Positions 1 through 10,800 are shown, counted from the stretch's first letter. The stretch: 64,000 nucleotides of DNA from Symbiodinium natans (GCA_905221605.1 CAJNDS010001558.1:477001-541000), one strand, 5' to 3'. Made by a program: numbers and translations. The notes: generated by a model from the sequence alone, not told the origin.

Positions 1-133
1 GGGCGTGTCTTGCCATGTCTTGCCCAAGAGGCTTAGACCACAAGTGCTCCGGCCCTACATCTTCCAGAAAGCACGCACCCTTCACGCTCCCCAAAAAAAG
101 GGGTTCTTCCTTGGACCCTTCTTAAGGATCGTG

Positions 134-253
134 AACTACTAACTGCTTAAAAACCCCCCCCCCCCCCAACAAATTAAAAATACTCTTTCTTATAAGGGTA
201 AGATTGGCATGGTAATATTTTGTTCTTTTGGGGTTCTTAAGCAAATAGTAGTT
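134..253. mobile_element. TIR family 1 copy (GCTTAAGAACCCC ends)
   Basis: The left end AACTACTAACTGCTTAA and right end TTAAGCAAATAGTAGTT are near-perfect inverted repeats. The interior has a C-run, A-rich sequence and the family core CTTATAAGG. It has no coding capacity, so it is a non-autonomous element. Other copies lie near 11.7, 15.3, 16.4, 28.4 and 29.2 kb. Confidence 0.75.
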
Positions 254-261
254 AAGCTAGT

Positions 262-580
262 GTAAGTGCCTTAATATACTCCTTCAGCCTACGAACTGCA
301 ACCTCATAAGTGGGTTGGGCCCCGTCCCCACACAGGCACATCGTTTGCTGCATTCCCATGCGTTCCGCACGAATTCGTCGTCTTGCCAGACAGCGCTCAA
401 GCCTGCAAGGGCTCCAGCCTACGTCCCCCAGAAAGCAAGCACCTTCCATGCTGTGCTCCTCAGACGTGGCCCAAGAGGCTCGCGCACGCTTAGCTCTGGT
501 ACATCGGATTGGTCTCATCATCGTCGCACACGCCCATCTCGTACCTGACAGCCATGCCATTGAAGGGTTCAGGGTCTAGG
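262..580. other. Unique GC-rich segment, open on both strands
   Basis: Frames of 80-100 codons are open on both strands, so strand cannot be chosen. The 3' end runs into a degenerate TTTAGGG tract. About 50 bases around 400-475 resemble 45-95 (shared CAGAAAGCA and CCCAAGAGGCT motifs), suggesting an old local duplication. I recognise no product. Confidence 0.3.
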
Positions 581-928
581 GTCTTTGGGCATAGGCCCCT
601 ATACCCTGAACCCCAGACCCTAAACCCTAATAAACCCTAAACCCTAAACCTACCGACTTGTAGAACTGACAGAATCGCTTCCCCCTTATATCAACCGCCC
701 CCTGATTACAACAGCACTCGGGGACATCCTGCCGAAATCGACCCTGCCTTTTAGACCCTATTCCAAGTTAGGGGAGGGGTTCAGAGCCTCAAACCCTTCA
801 AGCCAATCTAAACCCTAAACTCCTAAACCCTAAACCCCAAACCCCAAAGCCCAGACCCAAACCCAAAAGATGGCATATGGATAAAAAAACATCCCCCGAA
901 TACTAAAAACACATGTCGAGTTTCTATT

Positions 929-955
929 GGGGGGGGGGCCCCCCCCCCCCCCCCC
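929..955. repeat. G10-C17 homopolymer junction
   Basis: Ten G are followed directly by seventeen C. The run can fold on itself. It lies at the left edge of the TTTAGGG tract starting near 965. Confidence 0.9.
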
Positions 956-960
956 TAATT

Positions 961-1300
961 ATGGGGGAAGGGATTAGGATTTAGGGTTTAGAGTTCAGGG
1001 TTCAGTGTTCAGGGTCCAGGGTTTAGGGTTTAGGGTTTAGGGTTTCGGGTTTAGGATTTAGGGTTTAGGGCTGGACTGATACCCTGCGAAGGAGCACCTC
1101 TTCCTGTCGCGGCTGCGGTTCATCTTCCTGGTGGCCTGGGTTTAGGGCTTAGGGTTTAGGGTTCGGGTTTAGGGATTAGGGATTAGGGTTTAGGGTTTAG
1201 GGTTTAGAGTTTAGGGTTTAGGGTTTGGGGTTTGGGGTTTAGGGTTTGGGGTTTGGGGTTTGGGGTTTAGGGTTTAGGGTTCAGGGTTCAGGGTTCAGAC
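961..1300 (+). repeat. TTTAGGG tract
   Basis: About 45 heptamers with TTTGGGG and TTCAGGG variants, broken at 1068-1135 by a unique segment with open frames on both strands. It reverses to CCCTAAA at about 1299. Confidence 0.9.
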
Positions 1301-1367
1301 CCTAAACCCGAAAACCTTAAAACCAACGGAGCCAGGCTAGACGTCTTCATTGAGCAGGTGACATATC

Positions 1368-1472
1368 CGGGAGTTTACGAAAATAAGGGACCCCCTGTCA
1401 TAGACCCCAAAGAGTAGGATTCCCTTATATAAGGACCCCAATAAGGTACCCCTAATTTCAGAAACCCCCATA
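1368..1472. mobile_element. TIR family 4 copy (GGGGGTTTACGAAAATAGGG ends)
   Basis: It begins GGAGTTTACGAAAATAAGGG and ends CCCTAATTTCAGAAACCCCC, which are inverted. The interior carries the family core ATAAGGACCCCAATAAGGTACC. Related copies: 4273, 11560, 28754 and 57822. Confidence 0.7.
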
Positions 1473-1591
1473 TCTTCAGAGTCAGATTGTAGCAGCTTCG
1501 AGCAACTGCAACCTCATACAAAATCGTTTTGGTTTAGGGTCTAGGGTCTAGGGTCTAGGGTCTAGGGTTTAGGGTTTAGGGTTGAACTTAC

Positions 1592-1677
1592 CGGGGGCCG
1601 GGCGTCGAGCTCGTCGTAGCTCTTAAGCGGCTGCTTGTGGTTCTGCACGACGATGGGGACGTTGGCGAAGTTGATGC
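1592..1677 (-). CDS. Probable internal exon, unknown protein
   Basis: Minus-strand exon of 28 codons (reads INFANVPIVVQNHK...YDELDARPP) between acceptor CCATAG and a consensus donor GTAAGT at 1591-1586. TTTAGGG-type tracts flank both sides and would lie in the introns. The residue composition looks protein-like, but I do not recognise the family. Confidence 0.5.
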
Positions 1678-2194
1678 CTATGGTTTGCGACACCCTAAAC
1701 CCTAAACCCTAAACCCTATAAACCCTAAACCCTAAACCCACAACCCTCAAAGGGGCCCAGGGGTTGATCTCCCGGAACCCTCCGGTTCAGGGCTTTGAGG
1801 TTTGTTTCGTCTAGCATCCAGGGTCTAGGGTTTAGGGTTTAGGGTTTAGGGTCTACCCAGGGTGTTGGGGGATCCTGGGCCAAAAAGCCCGCTGAATGCG
1901 ATAACCTGTTGGGCTGCTTCAGCGGTTCGGGGTTTAGGGTTTTTGGGCCTTGGGTGCATGGCGAAACACCAGGTCCACTTCCCGACAGAGTTGTCAGGTG
2001 CCGGGTCTGTCCGGGAGGGTTTAGGGTTTAGGGTTCAGGGTTCAGGGTTTAGGGATTAAAGTTTAGGGTTTAGGGTTTAGAGCTTACGGTTTAGCCCCAC
2101 AACTCCTCAGCTTCCTGCCATCGCCCGAGGGCCCATTGATAGGCAGCAGCCACAGCAGGGCCTCGTCAGGGCTTGCTTGCTACGGGTTGAGGGG

Positions 2195-2366
2195 TTCAGG
2201 GTTAGGACTTAGGGTTTAGGGTTTAGGTTTTGTTTTTGATTTTAGGGTTTAGGGTTTAGGGTTTAGGGTTTAGGGTTTAGGGTTTAGGGTTTAGGGTTGA
2301 GGGGTTAGGGTTTAGGGTTTAGGGTTTAGGGTTTAGGGTTTAGGGTTTAGGGTTTAGGGTTTAGGG
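2195..2366 (+). repeat. TTTAGGG tract
   Basis: Over 20 almost perfect heptamers. The tract ends at a unique segment. Confidence 0.95.
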
Positions 2367-2436
2367 CAGCACGGCCTGACACTCTTAGGCCACCTGGTGG
2401 GGCGCGTGACTCGGACTCTGCCTAGGACCCACTCAC

Positions 2437-3016
2437 CTCGAAGGTCCGACCTCCCACGCGGTATTCCCCTGAATATCCCTAAACTCGTTAAACCTTAGGA
2501 CCTCACCCTGAAACCCTAAAACCCCTTCAAAGGCCCGAAAACTCTAAAGCCCTCTGAAGCCGTAAGCCGCCTTGAGGCCCTTGAAACCCTGAAGAACCAA
2601 GACCGAACCTCCTCAGCCCGAGCCTTTCGGTTCCTTCAACGAACCATGAAAGGAAGTTGCTTAGGGTTTAGGGTTTATAAAGGGTTTAGGGTTTAGGGTT
2701 TGGGGTTTGGGGTTTAGGGTTTAGGGTTTAGGGTTTATAAAGGGTTTTGGGGTGAACATCAACGGAAACGGTATCAATGGCGATTAAATATCTAGCATAA
2801 CTCCTAGTCGTATGTTCACCGTTCCTCATGACTTTCAGCATCATCAAAATAAAACCATGTGAAGAACACAATAAACCCTAAACCCTAAACCCTAAACCCC
2901 AAACCCCAAACCCTAAAATCAAAAACAAAACCTAAGCCCTAAACCCTAAGCCCAAACGTCGAGGAGCCTGTTCGCCCAGGGCAGAGCGGATGTTGGCAGA
3001 AAGCCCAGCGTCGTAC
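2437..3016 (-). CDS. Two-exon fragment, unknown protein
   Basis: Exons on the minus strand: 3016-2958 (acceptor CTGCCAG; reads YDAGLSANIRSALGEQAPR) and 2468-2437 (acceptor ATTCAG, donor GTGAGT; reads EYRVGGRTFE). The first ends one base into a codon and the second starts with two bases, so they join in phase through an Arg codon. The intervening intron holds TTTAGGG tracts on both sides of a unique core. Further exons are expected on either side. Confidence 0.45.
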
Positions 3017-3048
3017 CTGGCAGGGTTTAGGAGGGCTCCGGCTTGAGG

Positions 3049-3245
3049 GTTCTCAGGGCTTAGGGCTTAGGGCCTAGGGCCTAGGGCTTAGGGCTTAGGG
3101 CTAGGGGTTTAGGGGTTTAGGGGTTTAGGGGTTTAGGGGTTTAGGGGTTTAGGGGTTTAGGGGTTTAGGGGTTTAGGGGTTTAGGGGTTTAGGGGTTTAG
3201 GGGTTTAGGGGTTTAGGGGTTTCGGGGTTTCGGGTTTAGGGTTCA
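3049..3245 (+). repeat. Octamer TTTAGGGG array
   Basis: CTTAGGG heptamers lead into about 15 tandem TTTAGGGG octamers (about 3106-3232). This is a homogeneous variant block distinct from the heptamer. Confidence 0.95.
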
Positions 3246-3993
3246 AGGTTCCACGCAGGGCTCGAAACACAAGACTGAGCTGCCACCCGCTGCCTCCAAA
3301 TGCGGCACCCGGAACCCTAAACCCTCAACCCTAAACCCTAAACCCTAAATCCTAAACCCCAACCCTAAACCCTAACCCTAAAACTTGCTGCCCGTGCTCC
3401 TCTAGACGTCCAGCATCCCAACGCCCGAAAGTTCCTGAAGCCCTCTACCCCAAGCCTCCAAGTGTTTAGGGTTTAGGGTTTAGGGTTTAGGGTTTAGGGT
3501 TTAGGGTTGAGGGTTTAGGGAGACCAAGCTCTCCAAGTCCCTATACACTATACACCCTCCAACCCTCAGCTACACCCTCTCAACGCGATGCCTTGCAAAA
3601 CTTAGGGCCCCCTTGTATACCCCCAGGGTTTAGGGGTTTAGGGGTTTAGGGGTTTAGGGTTTAGGGATTAGGGTTTAGGGTTTAGGGTTTAGGGTTTTCA
3701 GTCTGATCTCCCCTCATGAACCCTCCAGCAGTGTGGGGCCTGGGGGGCTCGTCCTCTCGGAATAAATGCAAAAGAAGCAGGGGATTCCCCCGAGAATTCA
3801 CAGGAGTCTGGGGATTAGGGTTTAGGGTTAGGGACAAGGTGCCAAAGCGTTGATTCCCTTAGGAGTTTGGATCGCTCAGGCATCGGAAGCTCCACCCTAA
3901 ACCCTAGACCCTAAATTCGAAACCCGAAACCCTAAACCCCAAACCCTAAACCCTAAACCCTAAACCCTAAACCCTAAACCCTAAACCCTAAAC

Positions 3994-4052
3994 CCATCCG
4001 AGAGGTGCAGGTTGTTCTGGACCGGGACGTCGTCTGCCTTGGGCAGATGCTT
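3994..4052 (-). CDS. Probable internal exon, unknown protein
   Basis: Nineteen codons (KHLPKADDVPVQNNLHLSD) preceded by acceptor GAGGTGAG and followed by donor GTTTAGGG, i.e. the intron starts inside the telomere-type tract at 3993. Plus-strand frames here are also partly open, so strand is not certain. Confidence 0.45.
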
Positions 4053-4157
4053 CTCACCTCGGTTCGAAGCTTTTCCGGGCTTAGGGCTGAGGTCTTAGGG
4101 TTTAGGGTTGAGGGTTGATTCTGTAGGATCCACATGGATGGATCATTCTGCAGGTGT

Positions 4158-4198
4158 GTGTATATATATATATATATATGTATAATATATAATATATC
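4158..4198. repeat. TA microsatellite
   Basis: GTGTGTATATATAT followed by ATAATATATAATATAT. A similar GTGTGTATATAT block recurs at 45115-45135. Confidence 0.9.
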
Positions 4199-4272
4199 TG
4201 CGTGAGCACAGACATCCAGAAGCCACGACAGTTTCGTATTTTGAGAGCCTAGGTGTCCAAAAACGACAGTTT

Positions 4273-4378
4273 CGGGGGCTTACGATAACAAGGGATCTGT
4301 ACTGTAGACCCCCACGGAATGATCCCCTCATTATAAGGACCCCAAATAAGGTACCTCAAACATCATGGACCCCCATAT
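4273..4378. mobile_element. TIR family 4 copy
   Basis: GGGGGCTTACGATAACAAGGG at the left and CATCATGGACCCCC at the right, with the ATAAGGACCCCAAATAAGG core. More diverged than the other copies. Confidence 0.6.
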
Positions 4379-4618
4379 GAATCCAAAATGCGAGTGAGGA
4401 AAACCATGGTCCGAAGCATGTACGCCAGGCACGCGTGCAGGGCGGTGACACTGACCCAGCCCCTCTTACCCTTCATTCTGCGGCCTCCCAGTGCCTGTGG
4501 TTCAACGAGAAGCCTGTGCTGTCTGCGCCGGCTTGTTTAGCCCAACAACCCTGTTTGCAAGCAAACAGTTTCTGGGTTTGAATAGATATTTGTCACCCCG
4601 TCGACACACAGGTTACGA

Positions 4619-4849
4619 TTGAATCACATACAACATTTTCATACTATTTCTATATGCTTTGCCATGAGGCTTTGGGGTTTGGGGTTGTGGGACCTCAATT
4701 CGGGAAAACCCCCCAAAATAGAGTGGCAACACAATGTTCCTAGGGGTAAGGTTCCCCCCATGGCCTCCCTTAAACTTACATGTGGGCAGATTCCTGTGCT
4801 ATGGTTCTCCCCTGATGCATTAGGGATCAGGAGCTGTGTTGGAGTTTAG
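4619..4849 (+). CDS. Open frame of 76 codons, unknown
   Basis: ATG-initiated frame ending at a TAG that lies in a TTTAG motif. The last third (MASLKLTCGQIPVLWFSPD) is protein-like, the first third less so. No family recognised. It is followed directly by a family 2 element. Confidence 0.25.
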   Translation: MNHIQHFHTISICFAMRLWGLGLWDLNSGKPPKIEWQHNVPRGKVPPMASLKLTCGQIPVLWFSPDALGIRSCVGV

Positions 4850-4857
4850 GGTGCAAG

Positions 4858-4949
4858 TTGGGATGCTCCCCCTATGATAACGGTCCTTAGTAGGGACTAT
4901 AATAGGCGGTACTGCACTTGCACTGTTCGTGCAAGGGGGAACATTCCAA
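4858..4949. mobile_element. TIR family 2 copy with 8-bp TSD
   Basis: Ends TTGGGATGCTCCCCCTA and GGGGGAACATTCCAA are inverted. It is flanked by GGTGCAAG (4850-4857) and GGTGTAAG (4950-4957), a 7/8 direct repeat. Confidence 0.75.
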
Positions 4950-4999
4950 GGTGTAAGTGTTAGGGATTCTACACCCTAAACCCTAAACCCTAAACCCTC

Positions 5000-5990
5000 A
5001 ACCCGACACTGAAAGCAAAGGTGGACGACTTCACCCAGAGCTTCATCTAAGGACGAGACAAAACTCAATCGTGCTCATGGCCTCAGATCCACAGACTGCC
5101 GTTTTCGGGTTTAGGGTTTAGGGTTTATAGAGGGTTTAGGGTTGATATGGGGTTTAGGGTTTATATAGGGTTTAGGGTTTAGGGTTTAGGGGGCTTATAC
5201 AGGGTTTAGGGGTTAGGGCTCAGGGTACAGTGCCATGGTCTATGGACAAAGTTTGGCGCCTTTTTTGGTTCAGGGATTAGGCGTTTGAGGAAAATATCGC
5301 CGCCGCTGAGGAAAGGCAACCTGAAGGCCAACACTGAACCAGCTTGACAGCCGTAAGGATAGGAATTTAGGTTTTAGGGTTTAGGGTTTAGGGCTCCGTG
5401 TTCTCGAACCCCCCCCCCCCCCACACTAAACCCAGCACGCACCCCTGAACCAAATGAAAAATAAACCCCCCAAGCCCCCTACTTACACTAAACCCTAAAA
5501 CCCTAAACCCATCAGGGAGAGGAGGGGAAGCCACAACCCTGAACCCTGAACCTACACCCACCATGAACCAGGTGGGGCAGAGTGAAAACCCTACGACCTA
5601 ACCCCTAAAAGCCTAAAACCCCTGAGTTTAGGGCTTAGGTTTCAGGGTTTAGGGTTAGCCCTGCCACCATGAACCACGGCGGGTTGGGGGGGGAAACCCG
5701 AAACCCAAAACCCACTAAGAACCACAGGGGCGGGGCTGATAGCGTGCAGACAGTATGGGGTTCAGGCCTTTGGGTTGCGGTAAAGGGTGTTGGGGGCTCC
5801 GGGGGCAGACCGTGCAAGGCTCCGATCGTCTCCGCGTGGCCCGAATTTTGGAATTGGGGTGGGGGGGTTAGGGGGTTGAGGATCGTGCAGATGAGGCGCG
5901 TTTGCGATCAAGTAGCAATGGAAGCCGAAGAACAGCGTAATCTCGGCTCAAGGCCGCAGCGCGCAACAGCCCGATCCAACATCGGAGACA
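5000..5990. other. Mixed unique segments and short tracts
   Basis: Short TTTAGGG tracts (5105-5215, 5370-5395) separate open fragments that I could not assign. 5837-5985 is open on plus (reads MRRVCDQVAMEAEEQRN), and 5275-5335 on plus reads AFEENIAAAEERQPEGQ behind the acceptor ATTAG. C-runs occur at 5408-5421. Confidence 0.35.
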
Positions 5991-6012
5991 CCCTAAATCC
6001 TGGACACCCCAA

Positions 6013-6143
6013 ATCTACTTGGAGGTTCGGTACTTCTTAACCAATTAGAACCGTACTTCTAGCCCACTTATAAGCCCCTTAAGGTTAGAATTGGGTCATA
6101 AGTACAGTTAGTATTGGGTTAACAAGTACCCTGAGCCTCCAAG
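6013..6143. mobile_element. TIR family 9 copy (ACTTGGAGGTTC ends)
   Basis: It begins TACTTGGAGGTTCGGTACTT and ends AAGTACCCTGAGCCTCCAAG. The interior has GCCCACTTATAAGCCCCTTA and AGTACAGTTAGTATTGGGTT, shared with the copy at 44554. Confidence 0.75.
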
Positions 6144-6660
6144 TATAGGCTCAAACCCTGAACCCTAAACCCTTATGCCAAACTACACGTCCATCATTTT
6201 CACAGCGGAAGTCCATCCCCGAGACGGACCCTTGGCGCTCCAACAAAAGCACACAAAAAACCTGAGGGTTTAGGGTTTAGGCGTTAGGGTTTAGGGTTTC
6301 GGGTTAGGGTTTAAACCCTAAACCCCCTTAAGCCCACAACCCGAAGCCCCCGTTTACTTCCCCCCCCCCCCCCCGGATAAATGCCCCTAAGCCACAAGCC
6401 CTAAGCCCCCATTCAAACCCCCCGCCACAAGAAACGCTCAACCCTTGGCTCCCTAGCCCTGGACCCCACCCCCACCAATCTCTGAAAGCTGCAGCGATTA
6501 AACCCTAAACCCTAAACCCAACCCTGCTTGTTCCCTCCTTGGGGCCACGGCCAGCAACCCCAGGAAAGCGGCCTTCAACAACTTGCGGGCGGTTCTCAAG
6601 GAGGGCTTAGGGTTTAGAACCGTCCTTCGTCGCACAGGATTCGGATGCTGGGATGAAGAG

Positions 6661-6975
6661 ATAAGCGATAGAGAGGGAGAGAGAGAGGGAGGGAGAGGGA
6701 GGGAGAGAGAGAGAGAGAGAAAGAGACAGAGATAGTGAGAGACAGAGATGGAGACAGAGTCAGAGCAAGAGAGAGAGAAAGAGAAAGAGAAAGAGAAAGA
6801 GAAAGAGAAAGAGAAAGAGAAAGAGAAAGAGAAAGAGAAAGAGAAAGAGAAAGGGAAAGGGAAAGGGAAAGGGAAAGGGAAAGGAAACGGAAACAAAAAC
6901 AGAACCAAAACAGAACCAAAACAGAAAGAGAGGAGCGAGGAAGAGAGAGATAGAGAGACAGAGAAACAGAGATAC
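6661..6975 (+). repeat. Purine microsatellite (GAGAAA/GGGAAA)
   Basis: GA-rich sequence becomes a pure GAGAAA array (about 6774-6850), then GGGAAA (6850-6882), then AACAGAACCAA repeats. Open frames across it (runs of Ser-Phe, Glu-Lys, Arg-Glu) are low-complexity artefacts. Confidence 0.95.
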
Positions 6976-6984
6976 CCTAAACCC

Positions 6985-7075
6985 TAAACCCTAAACCCTG
7001 AACCCTGAACCCCAAGCCCTAAACCCCAAACCCTAAACCCTAAACCCCAAACCCTAAACCCTAAACCCTAAACCG
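6985..7075 (-). repeat. CCCTAAA tract
   Basis: About 13 heptamers with CCCTGAA and CCCCAAA variants, directly abutting the purine microsatellite. Confidence 0.9.
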
Positions 7076-7685
7076 CACCAAGAGGCACCCAGGCTGGGCG
7101 CACGGGGAAAGCCAATGCATCCAAGCCGCGAGAGTTGCAGCGAAGAAAATCACGAACCTGGCCGATTCTGTTTTCCGAACCCTAAACCCTAAACCCTAAA
7201 CCCGAAACCCTAAACCCGCTGGCTGAGGTTTCTAGGCGGGATAGGATCTAGGGTTTAGGGTTTAGGGGACGGGGGTTGTCTTCTACACTGCTCCCTGACG
7301 CTTCGGGGCCGTAGACCAGCGAGAGTCAACCTCCCCAAAGAGCCCAAGACCCCTTGATTAAGGGGTATTGGGTTTAGGGTTTAGACAAGGGTTTAGCGTT
7401 TAGGGCTTAGGGTATAGGGTTTAGGTAGTATGCTTCAAGGTGCATTCCTTAATTCAGGGGGTACTGGACTCTCTGGGAGCAACCTCCGTACCCAGGTCTG
7501 CAGGCCGCGCGGCATTGAAAAGAAGGGCGTGGGAACCTCCGTTGTTCTGACCACGGTCTCAACCTCGGGGTCGAGTCATCCCTAATAATTACAAGTAGTT
7601 AAACAACCACCCCCCACCCCCACCCGCTCCCCACGAAAAAAATATTTTACTTCGAACATCCCCACCTTAGCACTCCAGGGTCTCT

Positions 7686-7789
7686 GGGGTTGGGGAGTCC
7701 AGGGAGACCTTGGGGTTGGGCACTCCAGGGAGACTCTGGGGTTGGGCCCTCCAGGGAGTCTCTAGGGTTGGGCACTCCAAGGAGTCTCT
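7686..7789 (+). repeat. 26-bp tandem repeat, four copies
   Basis: Four consecutive 26-base units based on GGGGTTGGGCACTCCAGGGA followed by GACTCT or GTCTCT. The last unit starts AGGG. No coding signal. Confidence 0.85.
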
Positions 7790-8026
7790 AGGAGTAGACC
7801 GGGCCAGGAGAAGAGTTCCGGGCGAGGAGAAGAGTTGAGTTTAAAGTTTAACAACCCCAAACCGAAGGGGGGAAAATAAAAACAAAACGGTAAACCCTAT
7901 ACCCTATATAAATACCCTAAAACCTTAAGGGGGAAAGTATCAGGGATAAGTTTGGGTCTAGGGGTTTTTGAGGCGCAAGTGAACCCCAAAAGGGAAAAAC
8001 CCTCCCCATATTACCCTTCTAAGGAA

Positions 8027-8049
8027 TATATCTCTATATATATATACAC

Positions 8050-8087
<38 letters not shown>
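8027..8087. repeat. TA microsatellite
   Basis: TATATATACACATATATA pattern just inside the left arm of the composite element. A shorter TATATATACA block mirrors it at 10782-10792. Confidence 0.9.
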
Positions 8088-8242
8088 GCTCACCCCCCCC
8101 CCCAATGGACCCACCGCGGATGGCAGCCGAGTCCTAGCCAGATCAAGGCAAAAAACAACAAAACAAGAAACTAACAAAAACCAACAAACCAAAAAAATCC
8201 AAAAAACCAAAAAAACCAAAAAAACCAAAAAAACCATCTTTT

Positions 8243-9190
8243 CCAAAACTATGGGGCTGGGGCCTCCAAAAGATGGTTTTTTTGGTTTTCTCGAGAAAAA
8301 GATGGTTTTTTTGGTTCGAAACCATCTTTTTCTCGAGAAAAAGATGGTTTTTGAGCAGCCGCTCTTCTAAAAACCATCTTTTTCTCGAGAAAAAGATGGT
8401 TTTACCAGGACAAGACCTCCAAAAACAATCTTTTTCTCGAGAAAAAGATGGTTTTACCAGGACAAGACCTCCAAAAACCATCTTTTTCTCGAGAAAAAGA
8501 TGGTTTTTCCAGGACAAGATCTCCAAAAACCATCTTTTTCTCGAGAAAAAGATTGTTTTTCGAAGAGCGGCTGCTCAAAAACCATCTTTTTCTCGAGAAA
8601 AAGATGGTTTCGAACCAAAAAAACCATCTTTTTCTCGAGAAAACCAAAAAAACCATCTCTTGAAGGCCCCAGCCCCATAGTTTTGGAAAAGATGGTTTTT
8701 TTGGGATTTTTGGTTTTTTTGGTTTTCTCGAGAAAAAGATGGTTTTTTGGTTCGAAACCATCTTTTTCTCGAGAAAAAGATTGTTTTGAGCAACCATCCT
8801 TCGAAAAACCATCTTTTTTCTCGAGAAAAAGATGGTTTTACCAGGAGAAGACCTCCAAAAACCATCTTTTTCTCGAGAAAAAGATGGTTTTACCAGGACA
8901 AGACCTCCGGAAACCATCTTTTTCTCGAGAAAAAGATGGTTTTTCCAGGGTAAGATCTCTAAAAACCATCTTTTTCTCGAGAAAAAGATGGTTTTTCGAA
9001 GAGCGGCTGCTCAAAAACCATCTTTTTCTCGAGAAAAAGATGGTTTCGAACCAAAAAAACCATCTTTTTCTCGAGAAAACCAAAAAAACCATCTTTTGGA
9101 GGCCCCAGCCCCATAGTTTTGGAAAAGATGGTTTTTTTGGTTTTTTTGTTTTTTTTGGTTTTTTTGGTTTTCTCGAGAAAAAGATGGTTA
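8243..9190. repeat. Array of 17 XhoI-centred palindromes
   Basis: Seventeen CTCGAG centres (8290 to 9172), most flanked by AAACCATCTTTTT and its complement, giving 32-bp palindromes about 52 bp apart. Spacers fall into a few types (CAGGACAAGACCTCC, GAGCAGCCGCTCTTC and its complement, CGAACC). The boundary motif CCAAAACTATGGGGCTGG appears at 8243 and in reverse near 8670 and 9105, defining two higher-order units of about 430 bp. Open frames on both strands follow from the symmetry and are not genes. Confidence 0.95.
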
Positions 9191-9224
9191 AGTTTTAGGG
9201 GTTTAAGCCTCATGCACTACAGGG

Positions 9225-10605
9225 TTATAAGGTTCTAATCCTATAGGTATTGCCTTAACCTTTAACCCTAAACCTTTAACTTTAAACCCTGCAGGGTTAA
9301 CCCCGTGAGAAATTTAGAGATAGACCCCGAAAAGACCCTAAACCTTCTTACAGGGTGTAATGGTTTAAAAACCGATAGGACATGTATACCTTCAGCGCCT
9401 GTAGGGTTCAAGCCTTTGAACGTGCTAGACCCCTATAGGGTGCTAAGGTTCTGACCCTAAAGGGTTTAGGATTAAGGCTTAAATGCCCTCTAGGTTTAAA
9501 TGCCTAAGTCTTAAACCCCAAACCTTTAAACCTTCATCCTATGGGGTTTGAAGGTCAAGGGTTTAGGCTTGATTGCCGAGGGCTTTAGGGTCCTGACCCT
9601 AGAGGGTTTAGGGTTAAGGAATAGATGCGTAAACCTTAAACCCTTAAGGTTTAAACTCTATGGGCTTAGGGGGCTTAGGTTTTTTTAAACCCTAAGCCTT
9701 TAAACCTTCACACTACAGAGTTTAGAGGTGTTAAGGGTGACAAATTGATTACATACTTAGCTTTAAATGCCTGAATCTTAAACCCCAAACCTTTAAACCT
9801 TAACCCTATAGGGTTTAAAGGTTAAGGGCTTAGTGTTAATCGCTGTCTTAGGTTTAAATGTCTGAATCTTAAACCCTAAAACTTTAAACCTTCACCCTAT
9901 AGGGTTTAAAGGTTAAGGGTTTAGGTTGAATCGTCAGCTTGGATTTAAATGTCTAAGTAAAGAATCCTAAACCTTTAAATCTCATCCCTATGGGGTTTAA
10001 GGTTAAGGGTTCAATATGAACTGCCGGCATAGGTCTAAATACCTAAACCTTAAACTTAAACCCTAAACCTTTAAATATCTTAACCCTATAGGGTTTAAAG
10101 GTTAGAGGCTTAGCGTAAATTGCCGGAATAGGTTTAAATGCCTAAATCTTAAGCCCGAAACCTTTAAACCTTAGCCCAACAGGGTTTAAAGGTTAAGGGT
10201 TTAAAATTAGTTGCAGGCTTAATTAGGTTTAAATGCCTACATCTTATATCCTAAACCTTTAAAAATCTTAACCCTATAGGGTTTAAAGGTTAAGGGCTTG
10301 GCTACAGGTTTAAATGGCTAAATATTAAACCCTAAGCCTCTAAACTTTAACCCTACAGGGTTTAAAGGTTAAGGGTTTAAAATTAGTTGCAGGCTTAGGT
10401 TTAAATGCCTACATCTTAAACCCTAAACCTGTAAAAATCTCAACCCGATAGAATTTAAAGGTTAAGGGCTTAGCTTTAATTACCGGCATAGGTTCAAATG
10501 CCTAAATCTTAAACCCTTAACCTTTAAACCTTAACCCTACAGGGTTTAAAGGTTAAGTTTTTTTTTTGCAGGCTTAGGTTTAAATGCCTAGATCTTAAAT
10601 TATAA
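9225..10605. repeat. Hairpin satellite, units of about 85-98 bp
   Basis: About a dozen diverged units. Each has GGTTTAAATGCCTAAATC, then AAACCTTAACCCTATAGGGT followed by TTAAAGGTTAAGGG, the latter being an imperfect palindrome centred on CTATAG or CTACAG. Spacing between successive AAATGCC motifs is 83-98 bp. Very different in base composition from the surroundings. Confidence 0.9.
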
Positions 10606-10800
10606 ACAAAAGCCAACAGAAAGAAAAACCCTCCGTGCGTGTGTGAGAGGGTGAATTAAGGAATACAGTCAAAAATCCGGTCACCGGAAAATCACCAGAC
10701 AGCATAGGTTTTATCGGTATTTGCGGTACTTTTGCAAAGATCAAGGCCCGCGGTGGGTCCATTGGGGGGGGGTGACCATATATATATACATTTGTTTTTC
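10606..10800. other. Unique right shoulder of the composite element
   Basis: No repeat unit and no convincing frame. It contains CCGGTCACCGG, a short palindrome, and ends in the inverted arm CCGCGGTGGGTCC. Confidence 0.5.

Noticed and set aside
6498-6987. Ser/Phe, Arg/Glu and Lys/Glu repeat proteins
   Set aside because: Translations of the purine microsatellite.
8243-9190. CRISPR array
   Set aside because: Repeats are palindromes with repeated, non-unique spacers in a eukaryotic context and no cas genes.
8143-9213. Many 70-230 codon frames on both strands
   Set aside because: They are translations of the palindrome array; symmetry makes both strands open.
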